Source: Acanthacorydalis orientalis (Eukaryota; Arthropoda; Insecta; Megaloptera; Corydalidae). Taken from it: a stretch of DNA of 64,000 bases. Below are positions 24,111 through 36,264 of this stretch, in pieces. Location: NCBI GenBank assembly GCA_034766995.1, contig CM068322.1:32499939-32563938 (forward strand), given 5' to 3'. The position numbers and the translations under genes were made by a program. Below the pieces are notes generated by a model. It worked only from the letters and a program-made list of their open reading frames with translations. It was not told the DNA's origin and made no database searches. Position 1 is the stretch's first letter. Each line of letters begins with the position of its first letter.

Positions 24111-24539
24111 GTAAGTTTTCAACTGTTTAGTTACTTTTATAGCTCTTAATTGAACACTTAAGAACGAACTAAACATTTATTACCTTTATCTTTAATACTT
24201 AAACGCTTGATTTTATAAATTTTTACAAACTATCCAGTTTATATTTCAATGAAAACACTTGTTAACTATCTGCAACATGCTCAATATTCTTTTACAAAAG
24301 ACATATCCATCAACGATAACATTTTTCTAAAAAAAAAATAGTATCATTTCTATTTAAAAAATAATAATGTCTTTCTCAAGAACTCTACTCAATTTTATTA
24401 ACATACTTTCAAACATAAACTTTTTACTTTTAATCTCTATAAAAATATCTACATAAAATACGTCTATAGAAAATAAATCATAAAACTGATTTTATCATCG
24501 AATTTCATGAGATACCTACACATTAGCAGACAATAAATC

Positions 24540-24775
24540 ATCTAACGGAAGCTGTACTTAAAAAAGTAAATGCAGTAAATGGATTAAAATTGTAGGCGTT
24601 GAATTACCAACGCAAAATAATTTCATTTAAGAGCTTGTATGCGGATACTGGAGTGAAATAATAGAGCAGAGACGCGGGATCTCGCGTATTTATCTTTTAA
24701 ACGGCACGATAAATTCTGAGGAAAGGGTTGAAGTTGGTTTTTAAGAAGAGATAAGACGCGTTACGGAAAACAGAT
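24540..24775. other. Lower-AT island
   Basis: Includes the palindromic word GCGGGATCTCGCG near 24673. No gene seen. Confidence 0.3.

Positions 24776-24777
<2 letters not shown>

Positions 24778-24812
<35 letters not shown>
24778..24812. repeat. (TA)n microsatellite
   Basis: TA tract of about 35 bp. Confidence 0.95.
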
Positions 24813-24815
<3 letters not shown>

Positions 24816-25091
24816 ATTATATCGTTTTAATTGAATTTAATGTATTTATATAATTTATGATGTCAATCTGTTATCTTTGTGTTATTATTTATGGCTAATG
24901 AGAAAAGTACATGATTTACTTAATAAACAGGAAGAGTTCTTGATACGATAGACTGTTTAAATGTGTTTTTTTTTTAAGAAATAAATTTATCAAGATGAAA
25001 ATAATAAGTTTCATGGATAATAACGTTGAAATTAATACTAATTAAATATTATTTTTGATAGATTTAAATTATTTATAAACTAGAAATATAT

Positions 25092-25205
25092 TAGGTGTAA
25101 AAATCAATTAATTGCTTTTAAATTGAATCAATCATAACTGTTTTAAGTAAAAATATTTTCTTGTCGTTTTAGGATTTGAAATTGATAACTTTTTAAATCA
25201 CTGTA
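25092..25205 (+). mobile_element. Mariner type B, 5' end fragment
   Basis: Begins TAGGTGTAAAAATCAATTAA and continues AAATTGAATCAATCATAACT, GTTTTAAG, TCGTTTTAGGATTTGAAATT. The same series of words follows the 5' ends at 25468 and 26944. No 3' end nearby, so this is a fragment. Confidence 0.6.
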
Positions 25206-25467
25206 TATGTTGGTATATTCATGAATATAAAAAAAGAAGATAAAAATATAGTAGATTAAATAATAATGAAACAAGAAGAATAAATATTTGAAATGAAAAA
25301 TGATATAAGTATATTTTGGAAAGAAAAAAAGAATAAAACATGTTAATTATGAAAGTAAAAAAGATAAAATTGCAGCATTTTCCTTAATAAGATCTATTAA
25401 ATAAATTTTGTTAAATAAATCTGTATTAAATTGAGTAATAAATCATTTTAAAATTTTGTTTAAATAT

Positions 25468-25796
25468 TAGATGTAAAAAATAATTATTTGCCCTTATATA
25501 TTGAATCAATTGTAACTCTGTTTTAAATTAAAATATTTCGTCTTTTTCTTCTAAATTTTTTAAGTACCGATCTTAACAAAATACAAATTTTTTAAAAAAT
25601 ACAAATTTTTCTAATTATTGAAATTGATGTATTGTATTAATTTTTATTATTAATAATCTTTTTTTCGATAATGGATTCGTCAGTTACAGATCGAACAAAG
25701 TGATATGAAATAATGTGGGGTTTTTTGAGGATTGAAATGTATTCTATTTTCCATAAACATTAATTTTCTATAAAAAAAAGCACAGAAGTAATTTGT

Positions 25797-25800
<4 letters not shown>
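25468..25800 (+). mobile_element. Mariner type B, short deleted copy
   Basis: 5' end TAGATGTAAAAAATAATTAT with the family series TTGAATCAATTGTAACTCTG after it. 3' end TTTTCTATAAAAAAAAGCAC and AGAAGTAATTTGTACTA at 25800. The part just inside the 3' end (GAGGATTGAAATGTATTC near 25728) matches the copies ending at 12477 and 52318. No transposase sequence remains; about 333 bp. A TA microsatellite starts immediately after the 3' end. Confidence 0.65.

Positions 25801-25802
<2 letters not shown>

Positions 25803-25848
<46 letters not shown>
25803..25848. repeat. (TA)n microsatellite
   Basis: TA tract of about 46 bp abutting the mariner type B end, perhaps grown from the TA target site. Confidence 0.95.
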
Positions 25849-25849
<1 letters not shown>

Positions 25850-26159
25850 AGTTTGTGAATAAATGTTTAACTGTGTATTATTCTCTAAAATAAAAACATG
25901 TAGTATATAAAAATTCAATCTCTGGCAAAATCGAAATTTAATATTTTTCCTGACACTCATATTTCATACAAATAAAGAAAAAGAAAAAAAGCGAACAATA
26001 TAAAGAAACAGTTTGAAAGTGTTTACTTGTTTCTTAAAACACTTTTTTTACTACCTTATAAAATCAAAATATTTGTAAAGAAATGTGTGGAGCATACATT
26101 CATTTTATAGAACTATAAATTTCTTTTCATGACATTGTAAAGTTTTTGTACGCACTACT

Positions 26160-26181
26160 CTATATATATATATATATATAA
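26160..26181. repeat. Short (TA)n tract
   Basis: About 21 bp of TA. Confidence 0.8.
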
Positions 26182-26339
26182 TATATACTAAAATGTACAT
26201 ATACACATTATATATGAAAAAATGTAACTGTAATATATTGCTGTAGCAAAGGTGGCTGCCATTCAATGAAAACACAATTTTTCACACTGTTGGAGAACTT
26301 TTACTTAAAGTTCTTTTATTTTTGATATACTGACATAAT

Positions 26340-26341
<2 letters not shown>

Positions 26342-26384
<43 letters not shown>

Positions 26385-26401
26385 ATATATATATATATAT
26401 G
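26342..26401. repeat. (TA)n(GT)n(TA)n microsatellite
   Basis: TA, then GTGTGTGTGT at 26375-26384, then TA again. Confidence 0.95.
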
Positions 26402-26943
26402 TTTTAAAATGAAATTAGTGTCAAAAGTATTTCCAAGGGAAAATTCTTTTAGTAAAAAATTAAATCACTCTAAAGTCAGTCAGTATAAAAGAAAGATTTT
26501 ACAGGTAAAGTCGTTAGCTGGATTTAAAAAGAATATTTTGAATTTTTAGTACAGTCATTATTTATTAGTCGTTAATATATAAAATTCTATGAAGTTTTTG
26601 GAATTTATATTCTTGACTGAAATTTAAATCCTTATTCAAATTAGTAGTAAAGTTTTTAGTCAAATTAATATATACAGAACTATAATAAAAATTGAAACCT
26701 GAATTATAATCAAATATTTAATATTGTATGGGTCGTCCTAGCGAATCACTTGTATATTTATTTCTCAAGATCAGTTTTAGTTTTTGAGTTATTCTCTAAT
26801 AGCTTTTTGATTATTTTTTTGTTTATAACCAGCTATCAGAAAATATGTCATTAGTTGAATATAGTTATTGCAAATTGATATTCTAACTATTTATCAAGAG
26901 AATGAAATATATTTGTTATAAAGTGTCTATCAGAAATATTTAT

Positions 26944-27144
26944 TAAATGTAAAAACTAATTCTTTAAAATCAATCAATTCTAACTCTGTTCTAACTTAAA
27001 ATATTTCTTTATCATTTTAGGATTTTGAAATGGCAACCTTACAATTTATACAAAACTATGAAGAATATTTTGAGAATTGGAATATAATTTATTCTTCCAT
27101 ACACATTCGTTTTCTATAAAAAAAATGTACTGAATTAATTATGA
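26944..27144 (+). mobile_element. Mariner type B, about 200-bp deleted copy
   Basis: 5' end TAAATGTAAAAACTAATT with CAATCAATTCTAACTCTGTT and TCATTTTAGGATTTTGAAAT. It jumps directly to the 3' block GAGAATTGGAATATAATTTA and TTCGTTTTCTATAAAAAAAA, ending GTACTGAATTAATTATGATT. The shortest two-ended copy seen, a MITE-sized derivative. Confidence 0.6.
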
Positions 27145-27327
27145 TTATTAAATAAAATCAACCATTGCAACATTTTTATCTCTTATTCAGTTGACTTTTT
27201 TGGTATATTAAATCCAGGAAATAAATTAATTGTTTTCTATTCATTTCAATTTCTATTCATTATTTTTTAATATTTGGAAATTTGTAGACTGAATTTATTC
27301 AATATTATTTTATATTATATTTATATT

Positions 27328-27335
<8 letters not shown>

Positions 27336-27360
<25 letters not shown>
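27336..27360. repeat. (GA)n microsatellite
   Basis: GA tract of about 22 bp following a short TA run. Confidence 0.9.
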
Positions 27361-27361
<1 letters not shown>

Positions 27362-27409
27362 TAAATAATAAACTAAGAATGAACTAAAGTAAAAGATATT
27401 TTCCTAAAA

Positions 27410-27690
27410 TTCAAATCGGTTCAATTAATTGTCAAGAGAAAATTTCTCACGTTTCGTTCATCAAGTCACTAAATTGGTTTCTCCGTTTCGAATCTATACA
27501 ACTGTATATTAACTTGTCTCTCTTGATGTTTATTTTCCAGTATTTACTTTCATAAATAACTCGTCAACGTATCCAGTGTGACAACGACATACCCGCTAAA
27601 ACTTTATTCGTCGGTTAGCCGAACAACAGTTTAAACCGGATTTTCGAAATGTTAGTTTCACACTTTCTGCGAATCCCGTTCTCATCAATT
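27410..27690. other. Lower-AT island
   Basis: More balanced composition with CG words (CGTCGGTTAGCCGAACAACAG region near 27610). No frame supported. Confidence 0.3.
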
Positions 27691-27699
27691 AAAGTCTTA

Positions 27700-28630
27700 T
27701 TATGCTTTAAAAAAATAGTACCAAGTTTTAGAATTTCATTCCGAGTAATAAGTTTAATGTTTTTTATCTGTTGTACAAAAACTATATCATAAAATTATTC
27801 GTTGTCAACCAAGAGGAATTTTATATTTTTATAAGTGTCAGTTTTAATTTTAATTAACTTATCCGCAGAACATTTTAATTAATACGAATACATAAAACTA
27901 TCTAATGTAATAAACGTCCTTGTTATATTTTTCTTGGAAATTTATTAATTTTACGTTTAATTTTAGATAGAATGAATTGAAATATTCTCAACTCAACACA
28001 TAAAAAGAATAGTAAAAGTTGAAAAAATGATATAATTGAATTCGTTATCTTTTTCCATCTTTTCTGATTTTAATTATTAAATAGATAGAAAAGCATGCAC
28101 AATTTTAATTTTGTGCTTTTTTTATCTTTTAATTGAAAAATGTGTGATTTAATTAACATTTTTCAATACTCTCCATTTTAATTTTTGTTTGAATTGTTTT
28201 TTTATTTAACAAAAACAGTATAATAAATGTTTTTTGAAGTGTACATTAGCTTAGGATGTTATTAATAAATATCGTAGATGAATAATAAACAAACTGAGCT
28301 GTTGACGTTTTCTAATGAATTAGCTTTTGATATTCTGTTTCTAATATTATTCATCGCAATCCATTATTTCTTATAACATATTTCTTTCTCTCCTTTTTTT
28401 AAATTAATAGAAAAATACGCAGAGCTAACATTTTTATTATTAAAAAATATGTAAAATTTTATGAATAAATTTTTTAAAATTTAGAACTTTATAGCAGAAT
28501 AAATCTTTTCAAATAATTTCATATTTTCAATTCTTTTTTTTCAATACTTTCACTTTTTTATAGTGTAAAATAGTTTTTGGCACTGACTAAATTTAATTTC
28601 ATTGAATGTATTCTCCTAGAAAAATCTCAA
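27700..28630. other. AT-rich non-coding stretch
   Basis: No gene or recognisable element. Confidence 0.45.
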
Positions 28631-28635
28631 AAAAA

Positions 28636-28960
28636 ATTCTTGGTCAAAAATATTCAATAATTGATTGTTGATAATTTTTATTGATTATTAGACGGATAGA
28701 AATGCTATCATCGTCCGTGTTTTGAGGTACAGGAGAATATTTTTAATGTTTTTTTAAGGAAATGAATAATAAAATATATTTTGTAACTAAGCGCCCTGAA
28801 GGTGATGGAATGATTGTCAGAATTCAATTAAAAAACCTTCAAAAATATTCTAATATTTAAGAATCAATAAAGTACATACTATTTTTATCAAAAAAAAATG
28901 TTAATGTTTAGGGAGTGATAAATTCGTTTGTGAAATATGTAGAAGCTTTTTAAACATTCT
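28636..28960. repeat. Family C foldback repeat
   Basis: Left arm: TTGGTCAAAAATATTCAATA, ATTGATTG, then AAATGCTATCATCG. Right arm in reverse sense: CCTGAAGGTGATGGAATGAT, TGTCAGAATTC and, after about 100 bp, TAAATTCGTTTGTGAAAT. The arms are inverted relative to each other, as at 38.1, 45.6, 53.5, 58.3 and 63.2 kb. Confidence 0.5.
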
Positions 28961-29233
28961 ACTGTTTCTCCTGATTGTCCTAACTATAAAAAATATTTGA
29001 AAAATAAATTACCATGTTAAAGAGAATACAAAAATTAGTACTAAATTTTGAATATAAAAGATCTTTGTATATTTTTATCTGGTTATATTGGAGGTTTGTT
29101 TGATTTTTAAATATTAGAATATGAAAAATTCTACTTTCGTACAATTATACTTTTTGACACTTTATCTAAATTTATTTTCATTTTATAATATTTATAATTC
29201 AAAAAGGTTCAATATTTGATTATTTTTATTATC

Positions 29234-29236
<3 letters not shown>

Positions 29237-29280
<44 letters not shown>
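29237..29280. repeat. (TA)n microsatellite
   Basis: TA tract of about 44 bp. Confidence 0.95.
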
Positions 29281-29282
<2 letters not shown>

Positions 29283-29289
29283 TGCTGTC

Positions 29290-30582
29290 GTTACACGTTA
29301 AGATTTTTTTCTATTTCATAGTTTAATGATATTAATGGTGCTATCAAAATGCACACAACTACGACTGAAATTATTAAAAATCAATTATCATAATTTTTTA
29401 ATCATTGAATGTTTGCAATTTTTTACGAAAAAGTCAAAATCATCTTATATTTTCAATCAAAAATATATTTATTTCTATATAACAAGATAAACAGTCATTA
29501 TTCAGACAGTATCACAATCATGTTCCTTTTTTGTTTCATTAAAGTAATGAACAAACTTTTATTTGTTTGATAAATAATTCCTGTCAGTCATCATTATCTC
29601 AAATAAGTTATTTGTGTTTGAAATGTTCTCGAGCTATACTCATTTGTACTTTGTACAAATTTGTAATGGGTAGTTTTAAACAACGAGCATAAACACAATT
29701 AATACTTAACCAAGTTACATTTCACTGAGGAGCTTTTATTAAACTTTAAAACTGTAAAATGCAGTTATGCTGTCTGTACTTTCCAACAATACTACATAGA
29801 TAAGTACTAACTACTGTACATATTTAAAAGATGGTTGCACGTCTGATTCACTGTATTATACTTATGACTATTTTATAACTTAATTGGTATATAATTTTGT
29901 ATATGTATATTTATGTTATACATACACAAAATATGCGGTATAACATATTAAAGTTTCATCCTTTTTTTCACTTTTTAACCTATTTTAAATAAATAAATCT
30001 ATTCGTTAACCAATAGTGCTTTATCACAATTATAGAGTTTAAAACTGACTTAATTGTTTGATTCTATAAATAAGATAACTTGTCTGTGCCATAACTCTCT
30101 TAGGATAATGAAACTGTATCTGAATATATACATTCCTCTATCTAAATAATCGAGAATAAATTACTGCACATTTCGATAAAAAAATATTTAGAGGATTTTT
30201 ATGTTTTTTAAAATTTTTGTATCTTTCTTTTATAACAAATTATTGTATTCATAACGATGATAGATTTTAAAACATATAAAATTCTTGTATTCTGAAAATT
30301 AAATATTTCCTCACCATAGTGATTGAGTTACCAACAAAAAGCATAGAAGCAGGTCTCTAAAGAACGAAGAATCAATAAATGAATATTTTTATTGGAAGAA
30401 AGTCTTGTTAGTTCTAAACAATACAAAATTCATTTCTAAAATAAATTTCTGATAATTTCTAAATTTTTTTAAAGTTTTTTTCATTTCATTTGTACAACAT
30501 CGATGAGGTTTGTTTGGAATTATTTTAATTGTTCAATGGAGAAAGATTTATTTTATTTAAACATTAGAATTTTGTATGTTGA

Positions 30583-30585
<3 letters not shown>
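29290..30585. other. AT-rich stretch with possible family C traces
   Basis: Weak family C-like words at 29320-29400 and 30305-30400 (GAATCAATAAATGAATATTT). Otherwise nothing recognised. Confidence 0.35.
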
Positions 30586-30588
<3 letters not shown>

Positions 30589-30624
<36 letters not shown>

Positions 30625-30655
30625 TGTGTGTGTGTGTAAAGAGAGAGAGAGAGCA
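30589..30655. repeat. (TA)n(GT)n(GA)n compound microsatellite
   Basis: TA to about 30620, then GTGTGTGTGTGT and GAGAGAGAGAGA. The plus frame 30503-30706 is read-through. Confidence 0.9.
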
Positions 30656-30804
30656 GAAGAGATGAACTTTCTATTCTTTCAATTTTATAACTTATTTATT
30701 TTTTGAACAAATTAATATATTTGTTTATAAATAATTCTTTATGGCAATTATATATTTTAAAATTTATTATCAGCTTAATTATGAAAATAAGAAGCCTTTT
30801 CTGC

Positions 30805-31145
30805 ATCCTAGAACTCTGAAGATGATTGAATTGCTATCAAAATCCATATAAACTATCTAAATATTAAAAAATCAATTTCTAAATTATTATTTTAAGAAAA
30901 AAATGTACTTTTTTCTATTTTAAATTTTTTAATCCTATTTTTTAAAAAATAAATTATTATTTTAATTAAAAAATATTTTATTAACGCGATTATCGATTTT
31001 AAAACATGTTCAATTATTTGATTCTGAAATTAGAAAAAAACAGCTTCTCTACTTTAATGCTCTGGGATGACTGGATTACCATATAAATGAATATAAGCAA
31101 CTTTCTAAATAGCCAAGAATCAATTATTGAATATTTTGATAAGAA
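30805..31145. repeat. Two family C arms in the same orientation
   Basis: First copy about 30805-30885: GAACTCTGAAGATGATTGAA, TTGCTATCAAAATCC. Second about 31055-31145: GCTCTGGGATGACTGGATTA, AGAATCAATTATTGAATATT, TTGATAAGAATAGA. Here two right-type arms follow each other directly instead of facing each other. Confidence 0.5.
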
Positions 31146-31309
31146 TAGAGTTTCGTTAGGGTATAGAGAATATTTTTTTTATATAAAACTAATTTATAGA
31201 TGTTTAGTTCATTTTATTTTTTCACTATTGATGGGACTTACTGTTTTCATATAATTATTCAATCCAGAAACATTTATCTTGTTTAAATGTCAGGATTTGT
31301 ATAGTTTAA

Positions 31310-31310
<1 letters not shown>

Positions 31311-31363
<53 letters not shown>
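31311..31363. repeat. (TA)n microsatellite
   Basis: TA tract of about 53 bp. Confidence 0.95.
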
Positions 31364-31366
<3 letters not shown>

Positions 31367-31374
31367 TTTATTTA

Positions 31375-31508
31375 TATCCGTGCATTTTGCTGACCAAAAG
31401 TTAAATCCACTATTTGAACTCATGTTACACAGCAGACATTAGGTTTAATGAATAACTGGAATGGTCTTAGACCGTAGAATAAAACATTATATCCGAAACC
31501 GAATTCGT

Positions 31509-31547
<39 letters not shown>

Positions 31548-31830
31548 CATGTGATGGAGTTCTTGTTGCGTGAATAAACTGATATACATAGAGCCGGTGC
31601 CCCAATGTCGCTACAACGTTTTCAGAGCACAACATCGTGAACAGAATGAGCACGAAATGTAGATGTTTGTCGACTTGAATTTTTAATTTCGCGTAAAAAA
31701 TTCACCACGTATGATGCCATTGTTCAGATTTATCTTACAGCGCAGTGGGCGCGGGTTCCATGATTCTGTTTGTCGCGATTACATGGTTAGATTGTTGGGT
31801 AAACGCGCTGGAAATAATCTTATATATCAA
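31375..31830. other. Lower-AT island interrupted by a TA tract
   Basis: Sequence with more G+C (CGCAGTGGGCGCGGGTTCC near 31741) on both sides of (TA)n at 31512-31546. The minus frame 31420-31653 crosses the TA tract and is not supported. Plausible regulatory island. Confidence 0.35.
31512..31546. repeat. (TA)n microsatellite
   Basis: TA tract of about 35 bp inside a lower-AT island. Confidence 0.95.
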
Positions 31831-31894
31831 GATAATAAACTGTACGTATGAGAAATATTCATGATATGACTAACCTGACTCTGTTTGAACATAA

Positions 31895-31898
<4 letters not shown>

Positions 31899-31950
<52 letters not shown>

Positions 31951-31951
31951 C
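31899..31951. repeat. (TA)n microsatellite
   Basis: TA tract with a single G interruption, about 52 bp. Confidence 0.95.
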
Positions 31952-31959
31952 ACTTATAT

Positions 31960-32880
31960 TGATCGATTGAAATATATTTGGTTTTGTGTGTAAATTTCAT
32001 GAAAATATTGTGTAAATTTTAAATAAAAATATTTATAATTAAAATACTAAAGAAAAATCACTTAGATACACAATTTACCTTTTAATGAGTAATTGATTGT
32101 CTATTTTAATCTTTGAAAAAAAATTTAATACTTTATTGTTTCAAATAAAGTTAATTTTTAAAAACAAATCGATTTAATTTATTATCAAAGACTATAAGTG
32201 TCATTATATTAAGGTCTTTGAACCCGCTGTCTTATTTTTTTCATTGTCTACAATTGGTTCCATGATTATTAGGCATTTGATTGAGTCATCATTAAATAGT
32301 TTTTGAGAATCTAATTTGGGTTTTGGAGAGTTTGAGAGAACAGTCTGAAATAAGAAAATCTATCATTTGGTTATAGTTGTCAACACTAGTTGTACAAAAC
32401 AGGAATTCAAAAATAGTATTGCTTTCAACAATTATAAAAAAATTATTCTGAATAATAAACCTGTGAGAAGATAAAACAGTAACTGTTAAATTTTAATTAT
32501 TTTATCGTATATTCTATTAGTTTTTATAAATATTTTGTCTTTCTACGCACATGTCTCCGACAACGATTATTTGGGTTTTAAAACATTAAGTGATCATTAA
32601 TTAAAAATTTTAGAACAATTATTTTTCTTAAAAAATCACGAAATATTACTATAGATTTAATAAGTTATTTTTCTGCAATTATATTAATGCAGATGAATAA
32701 TTATTTATGCATCAATCATTTTTACTTTCACAGGTTAACTTTTCTCTTTTCACATATACCAAAAATATACAAGAAGTAATTATTAATCATTTTTGATTGT
32801 TCTTTATACACATTTCTATGAAAATGTAATCATCCTTAAAGTATTAAAGCACAGTATAATCTAATTTTTCATTTATAGAT
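31960..32880. other. AT-rich non-coding stretch
   Basis: No supportable feature. Confidence 0.45.
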
Positions 32881-32884
32881 CAAT

Positions 32885-33020
32885 ATTTTCTGTGTCTTAG
32901 CTCTCTAAAAATGAAAATATTTCTATTGAAATGGTCTTAAGTAATAATCGAAATGAACAATAATCATTTATTGAACATTTTTGATTAGAAAAAATTGATT
33001 ATATGAAATGAGAGATAAAT
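32885..33020. repeat. Family C repeat, right-type arm
   Basis: Reads TTAGCTCTCTAAAAATGAAA, then ATTGAAATGGTC, then ATCATTTATTGAACATTTTT and GATTAGAAAAAATTGATTAT. Same word order as 38805-38965. Confidence 0.5.
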
Positions 33021-33513
33021 TACATTTTAAAAATCAATAACATGTTCCAGAATTGTATTATAATTGTCTTTTATTAATTTAAAAGTATTTGAAATTAAAA
33101 AGATATTGATTGATTTTCAAGAAGTATATTTTATAATATTATAGTAATTTATAAATTAAACTTTCTTATAAGTTTTCTAATAAAATAACAAACTTAAGTA
33201 TTTAATTTAGAAAAAAATGAAGTTTTATCGACCATATGCGAATATTATTATCCATAATTTCGAAAATAATCTTTTTTGATGAAATAAAAATAGATTGAAT
33301 ACTTCTGAAACTATCAGAAGTGTTTTCGTTGTAATTTCATATAAAGAGAAAACAGAAAGGTAATTTAATTAAATGAGAAAATACATTCAAGTATGAGAAA
33401 ACTTGATGTCGAACTCATTAATAGTTATTTCTTTTAATCTAATTTGTGTCAGAACGCTAACAAGAAAACAAGTGTATAATAACATGTCAACAAAGAAAAA
33501 TATACAACCCCAG

Positions 33514-33516
<3 letters not shown>

Positions 33517-33585
<69 letters not shown>

Positions 33586-33604
33586 GTGTGTGTGTGTATG
33601 TGAG
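33517..33604. repeat. (TA)n(GT)n microsatellite
   Basis: TA tract of about 68 bp followed by GTGTGTGTGTGTATGTGAG. The opposing small frames across it are artefacts. Confidence 0.95.
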
Positions 33605-33654
33605 TGGGTGTAAAGTAGTTGTATGTGTATTTTTTTATTTGTGATTCCATCTTA

Positions 33655-34040
33655 CCTCTTCATCCTGTCTTATAGAATGCCATAACATAATTACTTAGTT
33701 CCTGAAACTATTCGACACGTAGCAAAGTTCACCGCAAACGAGTTCTTGACTCCAGAACCCATGTCGACTCAACGCACACACTCACACATACATTCATTTC
33801 AAATTTCTGTCACAGAGTGGCATTTAATACATCTCTACGTTTTACTTGTGCAACGACAAGTCATTACGTTGTAATTACTGTCGTAAGTTTTTATTTGCCA
33901 CTGGCGTGCGATCAGTACTCAGGTAGAGAGTCTTTTATAAGACGGTCTAAGTATGATTTGATTTAAACAGTACATCGTTCACGGGTTATGGAACCGTTGT
34001 AAACGTTCATGAACGATCCACTTAACTAGCTTAAATCGTG
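33655..34040. other. Lower-AT island
   Basis: About 380 bp with mixed composition (CACTGGCGTGCGATCAG near 33899; CATGTCGACTCAACGCACAC near 33760). Contains GAACGTT-like inverted words near 34000 (GTAAACGTTCATGAACGATC). No gene recognised. Confidence 0.35.
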
Positions 34041-34070
34041 ACAGTTTTAATAGAATCTCATTGTTGCTGC

Positions 34071-34072
<2 letters not shown>

Positions 34073-34115
<43 letters not shown>
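34073..34115. repeat. (TA)n microsatellite
   Basis: TA tract of about 43 bp. Confidence 0.95.
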
Positions 34116-34119
<4 letters not shown>

Positions 34120-34120
<1 letters not shown>

Positions 34121-35155
34121 GTATATTCTACATAAATTTCTATACTTAAGTAGTTATTTATGTAATACATATAAATATCACGTTTTTAATTCTTAAATGT
34201 ATGGAAATAATATTTCAATTTCAATGAAAATATAAAAATCGTTTAAAATTTCTAAATTTTCATTTGAAAAATAATATTAATGTATGTATTTATTTACTTG
34301 TAGTTTTTTCTGATAAATCTTAGAGTTAATTGAACAATATTAAATTGAATTCAGTAACTCAATTTAACAACAATTTTGATTACAGCCCAAATTTAATTTA
34401 AAAATATAGAGTTGAAAACAACAATCTAAAAGAATACAACTCAACTTCTTGGGAATGACACAAGTTCCTAACCTAGTTATCATGAAGAAAAAACGAAACT
34501 TTTTAATCAAATTCAAACCACAATATAAAAAAATCTGAGTGTAAATAAAACAAAACGTCTGATCTCAAACATTTAACTTTTCGTTTTATAAACAGTTATT
34601 ACAATCTGTCCACTTTATAGTGATGTTTATTAAATAATACACATTTGTTTGAATGTTTCTGCATATTTTTCAAGTAATTCTGCAAGTATTTACCTGTTAC
34701 TTGATTAAATCTTATTTTCAAATTATTTTAGGTAATTATAATGTCATTGAGTTTCTTTCATTCATTTTTAAAAATAGAAAAAAGTACAAGAAGTGAAATT
34801 GAGAAAATACAAAAGAAGAGACAGTGAAGTTCAAGAAAATATTTTTCTGTTCTTTTTATTACAGGAATGCGTTTTTCTGTCAAAATTTGCGAATAATTTT
34901 TACCTGTTTTATTAAATAGTTTCAGACAATTGAGTTTAACAATCTCAGTCTTAGATGAATATTATAAAATATTACCTATTTTAAAGTCATTATAACTTTT
35001 TATTGAACACAAAATCATTAAAATTTAGATTTCTCTCATTATTATTACACTGAATCAATAGATACAGTTGGTATGTTTTTTAAAAAAACAGGTTAAAAAT
35101 TATCATTCCGCTGTATAGTATTGAATCGTATGAATAAAATATTTCAATACTAATT
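34120..35155. other. AT-rich non-coding stretch
   Basis: No supportable gene or element. Confidence 0.45.
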
Positions 35156-35156
35156 C

Positions 35157-35425
35157 CAAGCAGGACGTTGTATAGTTTTTGTAACATTTGTAACACCGCG
35201 ACGGTACAGAATAGTATTCATGGCTATACTCATTTGTCAATGTCATCTGAAGTCATTGTTCAATACGAATCAAGACAGCAATCTTCAATGAATTGATCTA
35301 TGTAGTACAGTGCATAATCATGAACTCTCGCGGCGAGAATACACTCGGCTGACCCTAAATTTATCGGAAATTATGTCTTCGATCGAGCGAAACTTCACTG
35401 AATATTACGTGCAATGTCTGGAAAT
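35157..35425. other. Lower-AT island
   Basis: Contains CACCGCGACGGTACAG near 35193 and CTCTCGCGGCGAGAATA near 35325 (a short CTCTCGC/GCGAGA inverted motif). No frame supported; regulatory role is a guess. Confidence 0.35.
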
Positions 35426-35794
35426 GAAATCTCGTTGTTCTAAATTTCATATTAAAACTGTATATATTTAACGAAGTTTTTTTTATTGAGTATTAAATGG
35501 ACTGTACGATTAAAATCGTTTATTGTGATGCGGTTTTATTATCTTTAAAATTTAATCAGTGAGCTTATTATCATTAAAATCTGTATAAAAGAGGATTATT
35601 GTAAAATATTGATTTTAAAAGCATCCATTAAAATTTCATACTCTGACGAAAAAAATATAGTCTTGGTGAAGGCGAAATTTGTAATTAAATTCATTTTAAG
35701 TACTTATCGTTTTATTCAAAACCGCTCATTCGAAAAAATCATTTAATATAAATGCTGTTACGAAAAAAAAATATCAATTTATTTTCTATTCAGT

Positions 35795-36260
35795 GTGCAT
35801 GGAATGAACAGAAACGATATAATAATAAATACATCTCTAAAAATCCATTTTAATTACATAAAATCACTTACAGTCGACTTAAAAATGACACCGATTCGAC
35901 GACATGCAATGAATTATGCATACAGTAAGAAGTCAAATGTTCAGCGTTTAAAGCGTATTAGAAACGATTGTGTTATTACCATCGTAACAATCACACAGTC
36001 ATTTAGAATCAAAACTAATAGTCGTTCGAGAAACATATTCAGTCGAACAATATAACTGCAGTTTGCATTAGCAATTTAATCCGTTACTAAAACGTTGATA
36101 TTAATTTATAAGACATATATGAAGCGCTTATGTATTCAACGTTGAACACTAAATGGTGGGTCAAGTACTTGTCGTGCTGCCAAATTGGAAACACAAATTA
36201 TAACTTCGTTCGACTTATTCAGTTAATAGAGACGGTGTTTGAACTCGATTCTCAATAAGA
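35795..36260. other. Moderately lower-AT region with an unassigned frame
   Basis: The plus frame 35795-36055 (86 codons, basic, many Asn/Arg/Ile) lies in a region slightly richer in G+C and CG words. It has no recognisable domain, and its start and stop have no splice or poly-A context I can defend. Chance or a decayed gene piece; not called as coding. Confidence 0.25.
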
Positions 36261-36264
36261 TGTG

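Noticed and set aside
30805..31145. CRISPR-like array, because similar units follow each other
   Set aside because: Units are degenerate, AT-rich and not regularly spaced, and the window is eukaryotic. They are dispersed family C arms.
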